This document shows positions 33,920-43,254 of a stretch of 64,000 bases of DNA, one piece after another (within the stretch, counting starts at the first letter, position 1; each line of letters starts with the position of its first letter). A program made the translations under genes and the position numbers. The notes beneath the pieces are model-generated. The model worked only from the letters and a program-made list of their open reading frames with translations, had not been told where the DNA came from and made no database searches. The DNA comes from JBBBNV01 sp037137075 (GTDB taxonomy: Bacteria; Bacillota; Bacilli; Paenibacillales; NBRC-103111). The DNA lies in the NCBI RefSeq assembly GCF_037137075.1, contig NZ_JBBBNV010000019.1, positions 31,492 through 95,491 on the forward strand. Reading direction: 5' to 3'.

Positions 33920-34097
33920 CACGAATCGACCTCCCATGAGAAAATAAATCATAACCTTAGTTTAATGCGGGAGCCGGCCTAATGTCAATAAAACATATCG
34001 GAATAGTAAACAAAGGCGGCCCGGAACCGCGGCTTATGCTGCGTTCCAGCGTGGGCGGAGGGATGATGCGAAGCGGTCAGCCAGCGAGACCTGATCA

Positions 34098-34415
34098 GCG
34101 CGTGCTTGGCGTTTATGCCGATGGCGGGATGCTGGTATTGGGGCTCCTGCCATTAGACGGGCCAATACGCAGCTTTTGACGGAAAGCGCTTTCGATTTGC
34201 CTCGCATGGTGGTACATTAGCATATAGACCTTAGAAGTGCCGAGATTGCCTGAAACGATCCCGAATTCCACCAATGGGACTTGACGCTGATGGGGGGCCG
34301 TCATGCGGCACAGGAGGCTGCTGTTAGCGGAATAGAGGCTGTCGGGAGCTGCAAGGTGGACGGATCGGCTTATGTAATACACCGGGCACCCTTTGATCAG
34401 ATGCTTCGGCCTTGA
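34098..34415 (+). pseudogene. Decayed zinc-binding alcohol dehydrogenase family gene
   Basis: One forward frame from about 34161 to 34415 reads as the C-terminal half of a zinc-type dehydrogenase (NTQLLTESAFDLPRMVVH, then NDPEFHQWDLTLMGGRHA, then VDGSAYVIHRAPFDQMLRP) but is broken by stop codons at 34218 and 34251. A piece like RVLGVYADGGM just upstream at about 34098, in a different frame, fits the middle of the same family, while the catalytic N-terminal half is missing. The match is by eye to the sorbitol/L-threonine dehydrogenase class. No ribosome site or start remains. Confidence 0.6.
34182..34193. promoter_or_regulatory. cre-like palindrome (probably incidental)
   Basis: GAAAGCGCTTTC is a perfect 12-bp palindrome matching the core of a CcpA box, but three outer consensus positions fail. 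It lies inside the decayed dehydrogenase, so it may be accidental. Confidence 0.25.
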
Positions 34416-34545
34416 AGGCTGTCACTATCTTTTATATAGCTGCTTTGGCAACTTAGGCGTTCATTCATTCGTATCCTTTTCAGAAGGACTTATACAATGA
34501 AATGTAAGAAGGAAGTGAGTCGTTATTATCTGGTCCGCCCGTTAT

Positions 34546-35172
34546 GTGTATATGCTCATTACAGTCATTATGGTTAGTATCGTTATGAACATGCTGGGTT
34601 TATCGATTGGAGCTGTCCTGATATCCAGTGCCTGTATTGCCGTTCTTTTTATCGGGTTGCCGGTATATCATGTTCTAGTCCGGGAGACGAATATAGAGCG
34701 TCTGGAGAAGTTTTTGCTTAGCCAGCGAAATAATCCTGCCCACCTTCTTTTTTATGCGATAGCAAACAGGCAGGATCAGGAGGTGGAGCGTCTGGTCGGC
34801 GAGCTGCTGATCAAGTACAAGCAGCGGCACAGACAGGCATTATACAGGACCCTTCATGGCTTATACCGAAAGGATGTGGCCGCAGTCAAGGATGAAATCA
34901 GCTCTATTCAGCCACCCGCCTTCCGGTACTACTATGAAGCCTATGTTCACCTGGAGGAGGGACAGCAGGAGCTGGCGCGGGCTAGTATCGCCCGTGTGTC
35001 CAAGCCATGGATGAAGAGCAGCCTGCTCGCCGAGCTGGAGCTGAAAGCCGGCAATCGCAAGGAAGCGGCTGCGCTGGCCCGTCAGGCCGTGCTGGCCTGT
35101 AAAGGAGTGCAAAGGTACGTTGTGTACAAACATTACGAGCGCGAGCTGCCGGAGGCGGTTGCCGGATTGTGA
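34546..35172 (+). CDS. Small membrane protein with cytoplasmic helical-repeat domain, unknown function
   Basis: A 208-residue protein from GTG 34546. Two hydrophobic helices (about 3-23 and 24-42) are followed by a soluble, helical, TPR-like domain (LFYAIANRQDQEVERLVGEL, then YYEAYVHLEEGQQELARASI and LELKAGNRKEAAALARQAVL). I do not recognise the exact family. The GTG has no ribosome site nearby. AAGGAAGTGAG lies at 34509-34518, and the frame is open back to 34519 without a standard start, so an unusual start such as ATT 34525 is possible. The gene appears monocistronic; GH105 follows after 169 bp. Confidence 0.65.
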   Translation: MYMLITVIMVSIVMNMLGLSIGAVLISSACIAVLFIGLPVYHVLVRETNIERLEKFLLSQRNNPAHLLFYAIANRQDQEVERLVGELLIKYKQRHRQALYRTLHGLYRKDVAAVKDEISSIQPPAFRYYYEAYVHLEEGQQELARASIARVSKPWMKSSLLAELELKAGNRKEAAALARQAVLACKGVQRYVVYKHYERELPEAVAGL

Positions 35173-35341
35173 TCCGGTCCTCCTGGCAGGCAGGAATCGT
35201 CCCCATAGGGGGATGGAATGAAGGCTTCATTCGCAAGTCCACGAACAGGCTGGACGCTGCCGGGGAGCGTAATGCGACCCGGGAGGATTTGGATAGCTTG
35301 ATGAAGGCGGGGCTGTTTATTTATTCTGGAGGTGTATAGTC

Positions 35342-36448
35342 ATGGCATATGCATTGGTGGACAAGCTCAAAGAACAGTACAAATCTGCGGAAGGCACCTG
35401 GTATTCGCTGCGGTGGCATTACATCGAGTGCTGCATTATGAAGTCCTATCTCGACAGCTACGAGCAAACCGGCAATGAGGAAGACTATTTGTTTGTCAAA
35501 AGCTTTATCGACCGTCTTTATAATGAAGACGGAATCATTCCCGAGATAAATCCGGACTATTACAGCATCGATCAGATCCGTATGGCCTCACTGCTGTTTG
35601 CCTTGTACAAAAAAGAGAACGACCCGAAATACAAGCGGGTGCTGGATCAAATTTACGGACAGCTGGACTCGTATCCAAGAACAAAATCCGGCTCGTTCTG
35701 GCATAAAGAGAATTATCCGTTCCAGGTTTGGCTTGACGGCTTATATATGGGCCAGCCGTTCTACGTCCAGTACATCAAGGAGTTTGTGGACAACAAGGAC
35801 TATTCCGACACTTTGAACCAGTTCGAGAACGTGCGAAACGATATTTACCATGAGCAAAAGCGCCTGTACAGCCACGCCTATGATGAGAGCCGCGAGATGT
35901 TCTGGTGTGACAAAGAGACCGGCCAGTCGCCACAAGTGTGGGGCCGGGCTGTGGGCTGGTTCGTCATGGCGCTCGTCGATGTGCTGGAGCTGCTGGAGGG
36001 GGAAGAGACGGAGACGGAAACCTGCCAGCGGCTTCTGAAGGAAGCCATCGATGATATGCTGCCTCACCAGCACAGCAGCGGGATGTGGTATCAGGTGGTG
36101 GATTACCCGAACGGCCCGGACAACTATTTGGAATCCAGCGGCACGCTGATGCTGGCCTACGGGATTCTGAAGGGCGTTCGTTTGGGGTATTTGTCCGCTG
36201 ACTATGCTGTGCACGGCAAGGCCGCCTTCGACGGCACGCTTCAACAGGTGTTGCGTGAAGAAAACGGTCAGGTACTGCTGGGCGGTATTTGCCGCAGCGC
36301 CGGGCTGGGCCGTAATCCGGACACGGGCATCGTCCGTGACGGCAGCTACGAGTATTATGTCAAAGGCGAGAAGGTCGTAGACAATAACGGGCACGGTGTT
36401 GCTCCGCTGTTGATGGCCTATAATGAGATCAAGCTGCTCCGGGTATAG
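35342..36448 (+). CDS. Unsaturated rhamnogalacturonyl hydrolase, GH105 (YteR-like)
   Basis: A 368-residue cytoplasmic enzyme with the (alpha/alpha)6 fold of GH105. Asp132 in VWLDGLYMGQPFY matches the catalytic acid of YteR; SPQVWGRAVGWFVMAL and ICRSAGLGRNPD are further conserved stretches. These enzymes hydrate the unsaturated galacturonyl residue left by pectate or rhamnogalacturonan lyases and so release rhamnose-containing products. It has no signal peptide, in line with import of lyase products. CTGGAGGTG precedes the ATG. A second, larger GH105 gene is at 51082. Confidence 0.92.
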   Translation: MAYALVDKLKEQYKSAEGTWYSLRWHYIECCIMKSYLDSYEQTGNEEDYLFVKSFIDRLYNEDGIIPEINPDYYSIDQIRMASLLFALYKKENDPKYKRVLDQIYGQLDSYPRTKSGSFWHKENYPFQVWLDGLYMGQPFYVQYIKEFVDNKDYSDTLNQFENVRNDIYHEQKRLYSHAYDESREMFWCDKETGQSPQVWGRAVGWFVMALVDVLELLEGEETETETCQRLLKEAIDDMLPHQHSSGMWYQVVDYPNGPDNYLESSGTLMLAYGILKGVRLGYLSADYAVHGKAAFDGTLQQVLREENGQVLLGGICRSAGLGRNPDTGIVRDGSYEYYVKGEKVVDNNGHGVAPLLMAYNEIKLLRV

Positions 36449-36677
36449 GAAGGGTACAGGAAGGGCAATAGGAAGATAGGGGCTACGAGGCATTGCGCAT
36501 GCATCCGCATAAACGGTATGAAGGGCAGCTCTGAAGTATTCACAAAAGACATGGCCGGAAGGTAAAAAATAATACGTATGGCGAGGAGTCTCCCTATCTG
36601 CTGGATTCAAGCGGAGGGGAGGCTTTTCTCGTTGGAGTGAAGCCCTTATTCGGGCATACGGCAGATGCAAGCCCGAT

Positions 36678-36707
36678 GGAATAATAAATCCAGTTTCAAC
36701 CATACTA
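36678..36707 (+). promoter_or_regulatory. Putative sigma-G promoter of the gerK operon
   Basis: GGAATA at 36678-36683, a 17-bp spacer and CATACTA at 36701-36707. The second element is a full match to the CATNNTA -10 of forespore sigma factors and the first differs by one base from TGAATA. The predicted start is about 50 bp before gerKA, which fits forespore expression of germinant receptors. Confidence 0.65.
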
Positions 36708-36763
36708 AGAACAGACTGAATCAGGAATAACCATTCAAGTATGGCAAACAATGGGGCTAGCGC

Positions 36764-38212
36764 ATGAAAGAAACTGACAAATCAAATTCAATCCGCCGCA
36801 CCCTGCAGGCTGTGCTGGACGAGCTGGGACATACGTCCGATTTGTCATCTCGCGAATGCAGAATCGGGGCCGAGCAGATTCCGGTCCTAGTGCTGTGGAT
36901 TGACGGGATGATTAACAACCAGGCCTTGAATGAAAATGTGATTACACCTTTAATCACCGGCTATCAGACACTGCCTGTCAGCGAGAGGGAGTTTGTTTCG
37001 ATTCCGTTTTTATGCCGCTCGATTTTGACGGCTACAGAGGTGACCGTCATCGATAACCTGGATCAGGCGGTTCAACTGCTCGTATGCGGCTCGGCCATTG
37101 TGGTAGTGGAAGGATGCCCGGAGATGATAGCCGCCAATACGCAGGGCTACGAAATCAGGAGCATTGAAGAGCCGGCCTCCTCTACGGTGATTCGCGGTCC
37201 ACGGGACGGATTTGTTGAATCGCTTGGTGTGAATATTTCGCTCATTCGCCGGCGGGTCAGAAGCAAGTGGGTCCGGGTCGAGATATTGACGGTAGGCAAC
37301 ATCTCTCAAACCAAAGTGGCGATGATCTTTATGCATGATCGTGCTGCGCCTCAGATTGTCAATGAGGTGCGCAGAAGGCTCCAGAGCATCGATATTGATG
37401 CGGTGCTGGAATCCGAATATATCGAAGAGATCATTAAGGACCATCCGGGTTCTTTTTTTCCAACGGTATACAGCACGGAGCGGCCGGACGATATTGCAGG
37501 GGTTATTTTGGAGGGGCGTGTTGCGCTGATTGTCGACGGGACGCCGTTCGCGCTTGTTTTGCCCTGCACGCTGTTCCACCTGCTCAAAACGACCGAGGAC
37601 TTGTATTTGGCCTACCCGATTGCCACCTTCATCCGGTGGATTCGCTTTTTGGGCTTTTGGTTTACATTGCTTTTGCCTTCTGTATATGTGGGGGTGCTGA
37701 CGTTCCACCCGGAAATGATACCTCCGCAGCTGCTGAGCAGTATATTATCGGCGCGGGACGGCGTTCCATTCCCGGTATTAATGGAAGCGCTCCTGATGGA
37801 GCTGACCTTTGAGGGGCTGCGGGAAGCAAGCATACGCATGCCCCGTTCCATCGGATCGGCAATCAGTATAGTCGGCGCTCTTGTTATCGGGGAATCGGCG
37901 GTGAAGGCGGGGCTGATTTCGTCGCCGGCGGTTATTGTAGTTGCGGGGACCGCCATCGCCTCCTTTACCATACCGTCGATTTCCTTGTCCGGCACGATCC
38001 GGATTTTACGCTTCGGCATGCTGATTTTTGCTTCGGTGCTGGGCTTGTATGGGATTATCATTGCGCTGTTTATGCTAGGCATACATTTGACATCGATGAA
38101 GTCGGTCGGTATGCCGTATATGGCCCCTTTTGCCCCGTACCGGAAACAAGAAGGGCTCAAAGCGATGCTTCGTATGCCATGGTGGATTTTGAGCCATCGC
38201 CGGAGGCGGTAA
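36764..38212 (+). CDS. gerKA: Spore germination receptor subunit A (GerA/GerKA family)
   Basis: A 482-residue integral protein of the spore inner membrane. The N-terminal half is soluble, with NMR/structure-known GerKA-type domains (VTVIDNLDQAVQLLVCGSAI, then RGPRDGFVESLGVNISLIRR). The C-terminal half has about five membrane spans, including the conserved ASIRMPRSIGSAISIVGALV region. A GerA-family receptor senses small germinants with the B and C subunits. GGGGC precedes the ATG. The gerKC gene begins about 30 bp downstream. Family letter (K) is used loosely, since the germinant cannot be told. Confidence 0.93.
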   Translation: MKETDKSNSIRRTLQAVLDELGHTSDLSSRECRIGAEQIPVLVLWIDGMINNQALNENVITPLITGYQTLPVSEREFVSIPFLCRSILTATEVTVIDNLDQAVQLLVCGSAIVVVEGCPEMIAANTQGYEIRSIEEPASSTVIRGPRDGFVESLGVNISLIRRRVRSKWVRVEILTVGNISQTKVAMIFMHDRAAPQIVNEVRRRLQSIDIDAVLESEYIEEIIKDHPGSFFPTVYSTERPDDIAGVILEGRVALIVDGTPFALVLPCTLFHLLKTTEDLYLAYPIATFIRWIRFLGFWFTLLLPSVYVGVLTFHPEMIPPQLLSSILSARDGVPFPVLMEALLMELTFEGLREASIRMPRSIGSAISIVGALVIGESAVKAGLISSPAVIVVAGTAIASFTIPSISLSGTIRILRFGMLIFASVLGLYGIIIALFMLGIHLTSMKSVGMPYMAPFAPYRKQEGLKAMLRMPWWILSHRRRR

Positions 38213-38243
38213 CGAGTAATCCTTGTCAAAGGGAGGCGAGCTT

Positions 38244-39416
38244 GTGCGGATACCCGGGGTTCAACAGCTGAAGATGATCGCGCTCTTCCTGCTCTTGCTC
38301 GTTCTTAGCGGGTGCTGGAGCCAGCTGAACTTCGATCAATTGACGGTCGTTTCCGCTATCGGGCTGGATCTGTCCAAGGATAAGCAGCTGGAGGTGACCA
38401 TTCAGCTCATTAACCCGACACTGCCCATTGCGGCCGGAGGGGGGAACCAGAACCGGAAGCCGTTCGCCATCTATACCGCCTCCGGCGCAACGCTTGAGGA
38501 AGCGGTGGCCTCCATCCGGCATCAGGCCAAGAAAAATTTGTTTTTCCCGCAAACAAAAATCGTGATCATCGGGGAAGCTCTCGCCCGGTACGGGCTGGAC
38601 GGGTTTATGGACTACTTCTGGAGGGAAACGAATCAAAATTTCAACAGCCGTATACTAATCACCAAAATGACCGCCAAGGAAGCGCTCCAAAATTCTTATG
38701 AGCTGGAGGCGGTATCCGCTGACCAGTGGAAATCGTTTTTAAAGGACGATCAGCGCAGCGCGGCAAGCGGCTCGGTGGAAATGTATGAATTTTTGCCGCG
38801 TTTGAATCTGGTTGGCTTTCATGCGGTCGCGCCCGGCTTATCGGCAGCTCCGAGGTCCAGCGCCAAAATCATGGAGATTCGTGAAGCCGCTGTTTTTCGG
38901 AATCATAAAATGCTGGGCTGGCTCACGCAGGAAGAAAGCCAGACTGTAAATTGGCTGTCAGGCGGGACACGGTACGGGGCCTTGCGTGTGATGCGATCCG
39001 GCAAAGAGGTCATTGATTTTGAAATCGAAGATATTCGAGTCAGGCTTATCCCGGTTTTTGAGGGGGAGCTGCCCAAGTTAAAGGTGTTGTTCAAGGGTGT
39101 TGTCTTACTTAAAACCTCCACGATAGAGCTGGACTTGTCCCAATTGGAGACATTTGCCGAGCTGAAGCAGGATGTAAACAGCCACATTCAGGCTACCATT
39201 CAAAAAACCGTCGCCAAGGTATACAAAACCTATCAGAGTGATGTGATTGGCTTCGGCGAAGTGATTCATCGCAGGAACCCGAAACAGTGGAACGCGCTAA
39301 AGAGCGGATGGAACGAAGCGCTGAAGGATGTGGAAGTGGAGGTGACGGCGTCTGTTAAAATCGTAAAATCGGGACTGCTGCAGGATAGCAGCAAAGGAAA
39401 GGATGATACGGAGTGA
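38244..39416 (+). CDS. gerKC: Spore germination lipoprotein, Ger(x)C family
   Basis: A 390-residue lipoprotein from GTG 38244, chosen because GGGAGGCGAG at 38231-38240 precedes it; an upstream TTG at 38223 in frame would leave no ribosome site. A signal helix (ALFLLLLVLSGC) ends in the lipobox LSGC with Cys24. The rest matches Ger(x)C: AIGLDLSKDKQLEVTIQL, KKNLFFPQTKIVIIGEALAR, and a C-terminal domain ending in EVEVTASVKIVKSG. It completes a GerA-type receptor complex on the spore inner membrane. The stop overlaps the gerKB start as GTGA. Confidence 0.93.
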   Translation: MRIPGVQQLKMIALFLLLLVLSGCWSQLNFDQLTVVSAIGLDLSKDKQLEVTIQLINPTLPIAAGGGNQNRKPFAIYTASGATLEEAVASIRHQAKKNLFFPQTKIVIIGEALARYGLDGFMDYFWRETNQNFNSRILITKMTAKEALQNSYELEAVSADQWKSFLKDDQRSAASGSVEMYEFLPRLNLVGFHAVAPGLSAAPRSSAKIMEIREAAVFRNHKMLGWLTQEESQTVNWLSGGTRYGALRVMRSGKEVIDFEIEDIRVRLIPVFEGELPKLKVLFKGVVLLKTSTIELDLSQLETFAELKQDVNSHIQATIQKTVAKVYKTYQSDVIGFGEVIHRRNPKQWNALKSGWNEALKDVEVEVTASVKIVKSGLLQDSSKGKDDTE

Positions 39417-40501
39417 AACGAAGTGAAATTTCACCCTACCAGTTCTTCTTTATCATCTTTGTTTCGATTACGTCCTTGACCTTTTTTTCTGTGCCGAACC
39501 AGCTCGTGTCCAAGGTCAAGCAGGATCTGTGGCTGTCCGTGCTGCTGGGCATGCTGATTGATAGTTATGTTGCCTATTTGCTGTATCGGCTGGGCCTCAT
39601 GTATCCCGGCCAATCCCTGATCCAGTACACCAATACGATATTCGGCAAGCTCGGCCGGGCGGTCAATCTCCTCTATATTTTGTTTTTCCTTGGTGTGATG
39701 GTGACGGCCCTGTGGATTTACAGTGATTTCTTAACCCGTACACTGATGCCCGACACGCCCCGGGAAGTCTTCGCGGTGACGATGACCCTCTGTGCCGGGG
39801 CTGCGGCTATTAAGGGAGTAGAGACGATCGCGAGGCTAAGCCAGCTTATCGGCGTGCTCATATTACTCGCCAGCTTTATTTTATTTGCCAGCTCCATTCC
39901 ATATCTTCATCTGAATTATATGCTGCCTGTGTTTGAAAACGGGCTGATGCCCGCCATAAAGGGAGCGATTTATCCGGGGAGCTGGTTCGGGATTTGTATA
40001 ATGATGGGAATGATTATGCCCCATCTGTCGAGGCCGACAGAAACGTTTAAAATGAAGGTGATGGCCGTTGCGCTAGGGTCCTTTGTGATGACGCTGTACC
40101 TTGTGTACTGCATTATGGTGATGGGGACGGACATGGCCTCGCAGTTTCAGCATCCGGTGTATGTCTTTGCCCGGATTACGCAGTTTATTATTTTCGAACG
40201 GATCGAGGTGCTGCTGTTTCTCAGCTTTATTTCCGGTTCGTTTATTACCATTTCGATGGTCTATTACGCCGCTGCCCAAGGGGCCGCTCAGTTATTCCGG
40301 ACGCGCTCCCACAAAAAGTGGGTCTATGCGTTCGGCGCGGTATTAATGTTCAGCCCGATGCTGCCGCTGACCTATAACAGCTCGCTTGTCAATCACTATT
40401 TAAGCTTCTGGTTTCCGGTCGTTTCTCTTTCCATTGAAGGCGGTTTGACTACCGTTTTGTTCTTCACCGCCTTTATTCGCATACGCATGGCACGGAAATG
40501 A
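39413..40501 (+). CDS. gerKB: Spore germination permease subunit (GerKB, APC-like)
   Basis: A 362-residue protein with about ten membrane spans, of the endospore germination permease family, which belongs to the amino acid/polyamine transporter fold. It begins KRSEISPYQFFFIIF and contains ARLSQLIGVLILLASFILFA and YPGSWFGICIMMGMIMPHLS. It binds germinants in the receptor complex with the A and C subunits. The GTG start overlaps the gerKC stop by four bases. The operon order A-C-B differs from the A-B-C of Bacillus gerA and is seen in several Paenibacillus and Bacillus gerK-like loci. Confidence 0.93.
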   Translation: MKRSEISPYQFFFIIFVSITSLTFFSVPNQLVSKVKQDLWLSVLLGMLIDSYVAYLLYRLGLMYPGQSLIQYTNTIFGKLGRAVNLLYILFFLGVMVTALWIYSDFLTRTLMPDTPREVFAVTMTLCAGAAAIKGVETIARLSQLIGVLILLASFILFASSIPYLHLNYMLPVFENGLMPAIKGAIYPGSWFGICIMMGMIMPHLSRPTETFKMKVMAVALGSFVMTLYLVYCIMVMGTDMASQFQHPVYVFARITQFIIFERIEVLLFLSFISGSFITISMVYYAAAQGAAQLFRTRSHKKWVYAFGAVLMFSPMLPLTYNSSLVNHYLSFWFPVVSLSIEGGLTTVLFFTAFIRIRMARK

Positions 40502-40663
40502 CAGCGTCCTGAGAAGGCCGGACATGCGACTGTGCGAGAGCGGAACCTTCCGACCCATGCGGCTGTCCCGGTGCATCCTGCGCCCAAAATGACAACCTGA
40601 GTTAAATGAAGATGATAAATCGGATAATCGGAGTAAAGAGAAACCGCTTACCGATGTGGTACA

Positions 40664-40678
40664 ATGAAAGCGTTATCG
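40664..40678 (+). promoter_or_regulatory. cre site overlapping the -10 of the oxidoreductase operon
   Basis: ATGAAAGCGTTATCG matches the CcpA-box consensus at 14 of 15 positions. It overlaps TACAAT at 40660-40665, a plausible -10 hexamer, and ends 41 bp before the first Gfo/Idh gene. The -35 region is poor. Confidence 0.6.
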
Positions 40679-40719
40679 AATCTGGGATTTACTATTTTTC
40701 TCGGGAAGGGAACGAAGCA

Positions 40720-41886
40720 ATGGATAACGTGCGAATCGGTGTCATTGGTTTGGGCAATATGGGAACGAGTCATGCTCGGGAGCTGCTGAAGCAGAAAGTA
40801 AAGGGCGCACAGCTTGCTGCTGTTTGCGATACGCGCCAAAGCCAATTGGACTGGGCGGAGCGGGAGCTGGGCGAAGGTGTGGCCCGGTTTGACCGTGTGG
40901 AAGCGCTGCTGGCTTCCGGGACTGTGGATGGCGTGCTCATTGCAACGCCGCATTATGATCATGCCGAAATTGCCATTCAGGCTTTCAGAAACGGCCTGCA
41001 TGTGCTTGTAGAAAAGCCGGCGGGCGTATATACGAAGCAGGTCCGGCTCATGAACGAGGCGGCGGCGGCTTCGGACCGCGTGTTCGGCATTATGTACAAC
41101 CAGCGGACCAACCCGCTGTACCAGAAGCTGCGGGATTTGATACAGTCCGGCGAGCTGGGGGAGGTCCGCCGGACGAACTGGATTATTACGAACTGGTACC
41201 GATCCCAGAGCTATTACGATTCTGGCGGCTGGCGGGCCACATGGGGCGGCGAAGGCGGAGGGGTACTCATTAATCAAGATCCGCACCAGCTCGATTTGTG
41301 GCATTGGACGACGGGACTTACGCCGAAGCGGATTCGCGCTTTTTGCTATTTCGGCAAGCACCGCCGAATTGAGGTCGAGGACGAAGTAACAGCGTATGTA
41401 GAGTATGACAACGGCGCAACGGGCGTATTCGTTACGACTACCGGGGAGGCGCCCGGCACGAATCGCTTTGAGGTGGCTGGCGACCGGGGCAAAATCGTCA
41501 TTGAAGACGGCAAGCTCACATTTTGGCGTCTGCGTGTTTCCGAGCGGGAGTTCAACAGCACCTATACCGGCGGCTTCGGACAGCCGGAATGCTGGAAATG
41601 CGATGTGCCGATAGCGGACCATGAAGGGGCGCAGCATGTGGGCATTATGCAGGACTGGACCAACGCTATCCGTAACGGCACGCCGCTGCTCGCCCCCGGT
41701 GAGGACGGCATTCACGGCTTGACGCTGTCCAATGCGATGCTGCTGTCCGCTTGGACGGACAATTGGGTCGATCTTCCAATGGACGAGGATTTGTTCTATG
41801 ATTTGTTGCAGGAGCGCATTCGCGCATCCGTTTCCGACAAAAAAACCGGAGAATACCAGCAGTTGAATGTGCAGGGAACACACTGA
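40720..41886 (+). CDS. Gfo/Idh/MocA family oxidoreductase 1
   Basis: A 388-residue NAD(P)-dependent sugar oxidoreductase. The Rossmann motif is VRIGVIGLGNMGTSHARELL. VEKPAG holds the usual catalytic Lys, and the substrate domain has GGEGGGVLINQDPHQLDLWHW with its conserved Asp/His pair. ATG 40720 has GAAGGGA at 40704-40710 upstream. Followed after 14 bp by a second family member, it is probably co-transcribed and under CcpA control. Substrates in this family range from inositols to oxidised hexoses and glycosides; with surrounding pectin genes, a pectin-derived sugar is likely but not shown. Confidence 0.9.
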   Translation: MDNVRIGVIGLGNMGTSHARELLKQKVKGAQLAAVCDTRQSQLDWAERELGEGVARFDRVEALLASGTVDGVLIATPHYDHAEIAIQAFRNGLHVLVEKPAGVYTKQVRLMNEAAAASDRVFGIMYNQRTNPLYQKLRDLIQSGELGEVRRTNWIITNWYRSQSYYDSGGWRATWGGEGGGVLINQDPHQLDLWHWTTGLTPKRIRAFCYFGKHRRIEVEDEVTAYVEYDNGATGVFVTTTGEAPGTNRFEVAGDRGKIVIEDGKLTFWRLRVSEREFNSTYTGGFGQPECWKCDVPIADHEGAQHVGIMQDWTNAIRNGTPLLAPGEDGIHGLTLSNAMLLSAWTDNWVDLPMDEDLFYDLLQERIRASVSDKKTGEYQQLNVQGTH

Positions 41887-41900
41887 CAGGAGGCATACGG

Positions 41901-42977
41901 ATGATGCAGACAAGTGATGGAATGAATTATGCGCCGCAAGGCAAGCCGCAGCCGGTTGTCGGCGCGGGTGAATTTATTTTCGCAGCTGCGGCGCTGGACC
42001 ACGGCCATATTTATGGCATGTGCAACGGGCTGATTGAAGCGGGGGCGACGCTAAAGTGGGTGTACGACCCGGACCCGGAGAAGGTCCGCAAGTTTGTGGA
42101 GAAATATAAGGAGGTGCGCGCAGCCTCCAGCCTGCAGGAGATTTTGCAGGACCCGGAGGTGCAGCTGGTCGCCGCCGCTGCCATTCCTTCGGATCGCGGA
42201 CCGCTAGGGATTCAGGTCATGCAGCATGGCAAAGACTATTTCACGGATAAGACGCCGTTTACAGAGCTGGGGCAGCTGGAAGCGGCAAAGGCCGCGGTTC
42301 AGGAAACCGGACGCAAATATATGGTATATTACAGCGAACGGCTGCATGTGGAAAGCGCTGTCTTCGCCGGACAGCTCATTCACGACGGAGCGATCGGCCG
42401 TGTAGTGAATGTTATGGGGCTGGGGCCGCACCGGCTGAATGCGCCGAGCCGCCCGGACTGGTTTTTCCGCAAAGCGCAGTACGGCGGAATTTTGTGTGAT
42501 ATCGGCAGCCATCAGATTGAGCAGTTTCTTTTTTATGCGGGCTGTCAGGACGCTCGTGTTGTTAACAGCCAAGTGGGCAACTACCACAACAAGCAGTACC
42601 CCGAGCTGGAGGATTTCGGCCATGCCAATCTGATTGGCGACAACGGGGCAACGAATTATTTCCGCGTCGATTGGCTGACCCCGAACGGCTTATCCACCTG
42701 GGGGGACGGCCGGATGATTATTCTCGGCACGGAAGGCTATATCGAGCTGCGTAAATATGTCGACGTAGCCAGAGACAAAAAAGGAAACCAGCTGTATTTG
42801 GTCAACGGGGAAGGGGAGCGCCATCTGGAGCTGTCGGGGAAGGTTGGCTATCCGTTCTTCGGCCAGCTTATACTGGATTGCCTGAACCGGACCGAGCACG
42901 CGATGACACAGGCTCACGCGTTCAAGGCCGCCGAGCTGTGCCTGGTCGCGCAGCAGCAGGCATTGCGGGTGGAGTAA
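41901..42977 (+). CDS. Gfo/Idh/MocA family oxidoreductase 2
   Basis: A 358-residue family member, more diverged. The N-terminal nucleotide-binding fold (FIFAAAALDHGHIYGMCNGL) lacks the classical GxGxxG and has instead AAALDHGHIYG, seen in a subgroup of these enzymes. TDKTPF replaces the usual EKP but keeps the Lys. The substrate domain has YGGILCDIGSHQIEQFLFY with the Asp/His pair. AGGAGG at 41887-41892 precedes the ATG, and an earlier possible start is absent. It probably acts on the same compound as its upstream partner, for example in an oxidation-reduction epimerisation. A terminator follows at 43083. Confidence 0.87.
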   Translation: MMQTSDGMNYAPQGKPQPVVGAGEFIFAAAALDHGHIYGMCNGLIEAGATLKWVYDPDPEKVRKFVEKYKEVRAASSLQEILQDPEVQLVAAAAIPSDRGPLGIQVMQHGKDYFTDKTPFTELGQLEAAKAAVQETGRKYMVYYSERLHVESAVFAGQLIHDGAIGRVVNVMGLGPHRLNAPSRPDWFFRKAQYGGILCDIGSHQIEQFLFYAGCQDARVVNSQVGNYHNKQYPELEDFGHANLIGDNGATNYFRVDWLTPNGLSTWGDGRMIILGTEGYIELRKYVDVARDKKGNQLYLVNGEGERHLELSGKVGYPFFGQLILDCLNRTEHAMTQAHAFKAAELCLVAQQQALRVE

Positions 42978-43082
42978 GCCTTAAGCTTCCCGTAATCTTC
43001 ATTTCAAGCGTCATATAGCATCATATAGCGTCACAGGAACTTAACGACAGCGTACTTGGCCGACTGGAATTGAGCGTATGCG

Positions 43083-43123
43083 GGCAGCGTGAAGAGAATC
43101 TCTTCAACGCTGCCTGTTTTTTT
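43083..43123 (+). terminator. Rho-independent terminator
   Basis: GGCAGCG at 43083-43089 with AAGAG at 43092-43096 pairs with CTCTT and CGCTGCC ending at 43114, followed by TGTTTTTTTA. It closes the oxidoreductase operon. Confidence 0.85.
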
Positions 43124-43254
43124 ATACCTCCGCTAGCAAAGCGCCGGCGCGGGGGCGGGAACCGCAAAAGCCAATATGCTTATTATACTCCAGTTGATAC
43201 TGTTCTCCGGTTTCCTTTGTTTCCCACTAGGTCCACCTCTTTCATACATGGTAG

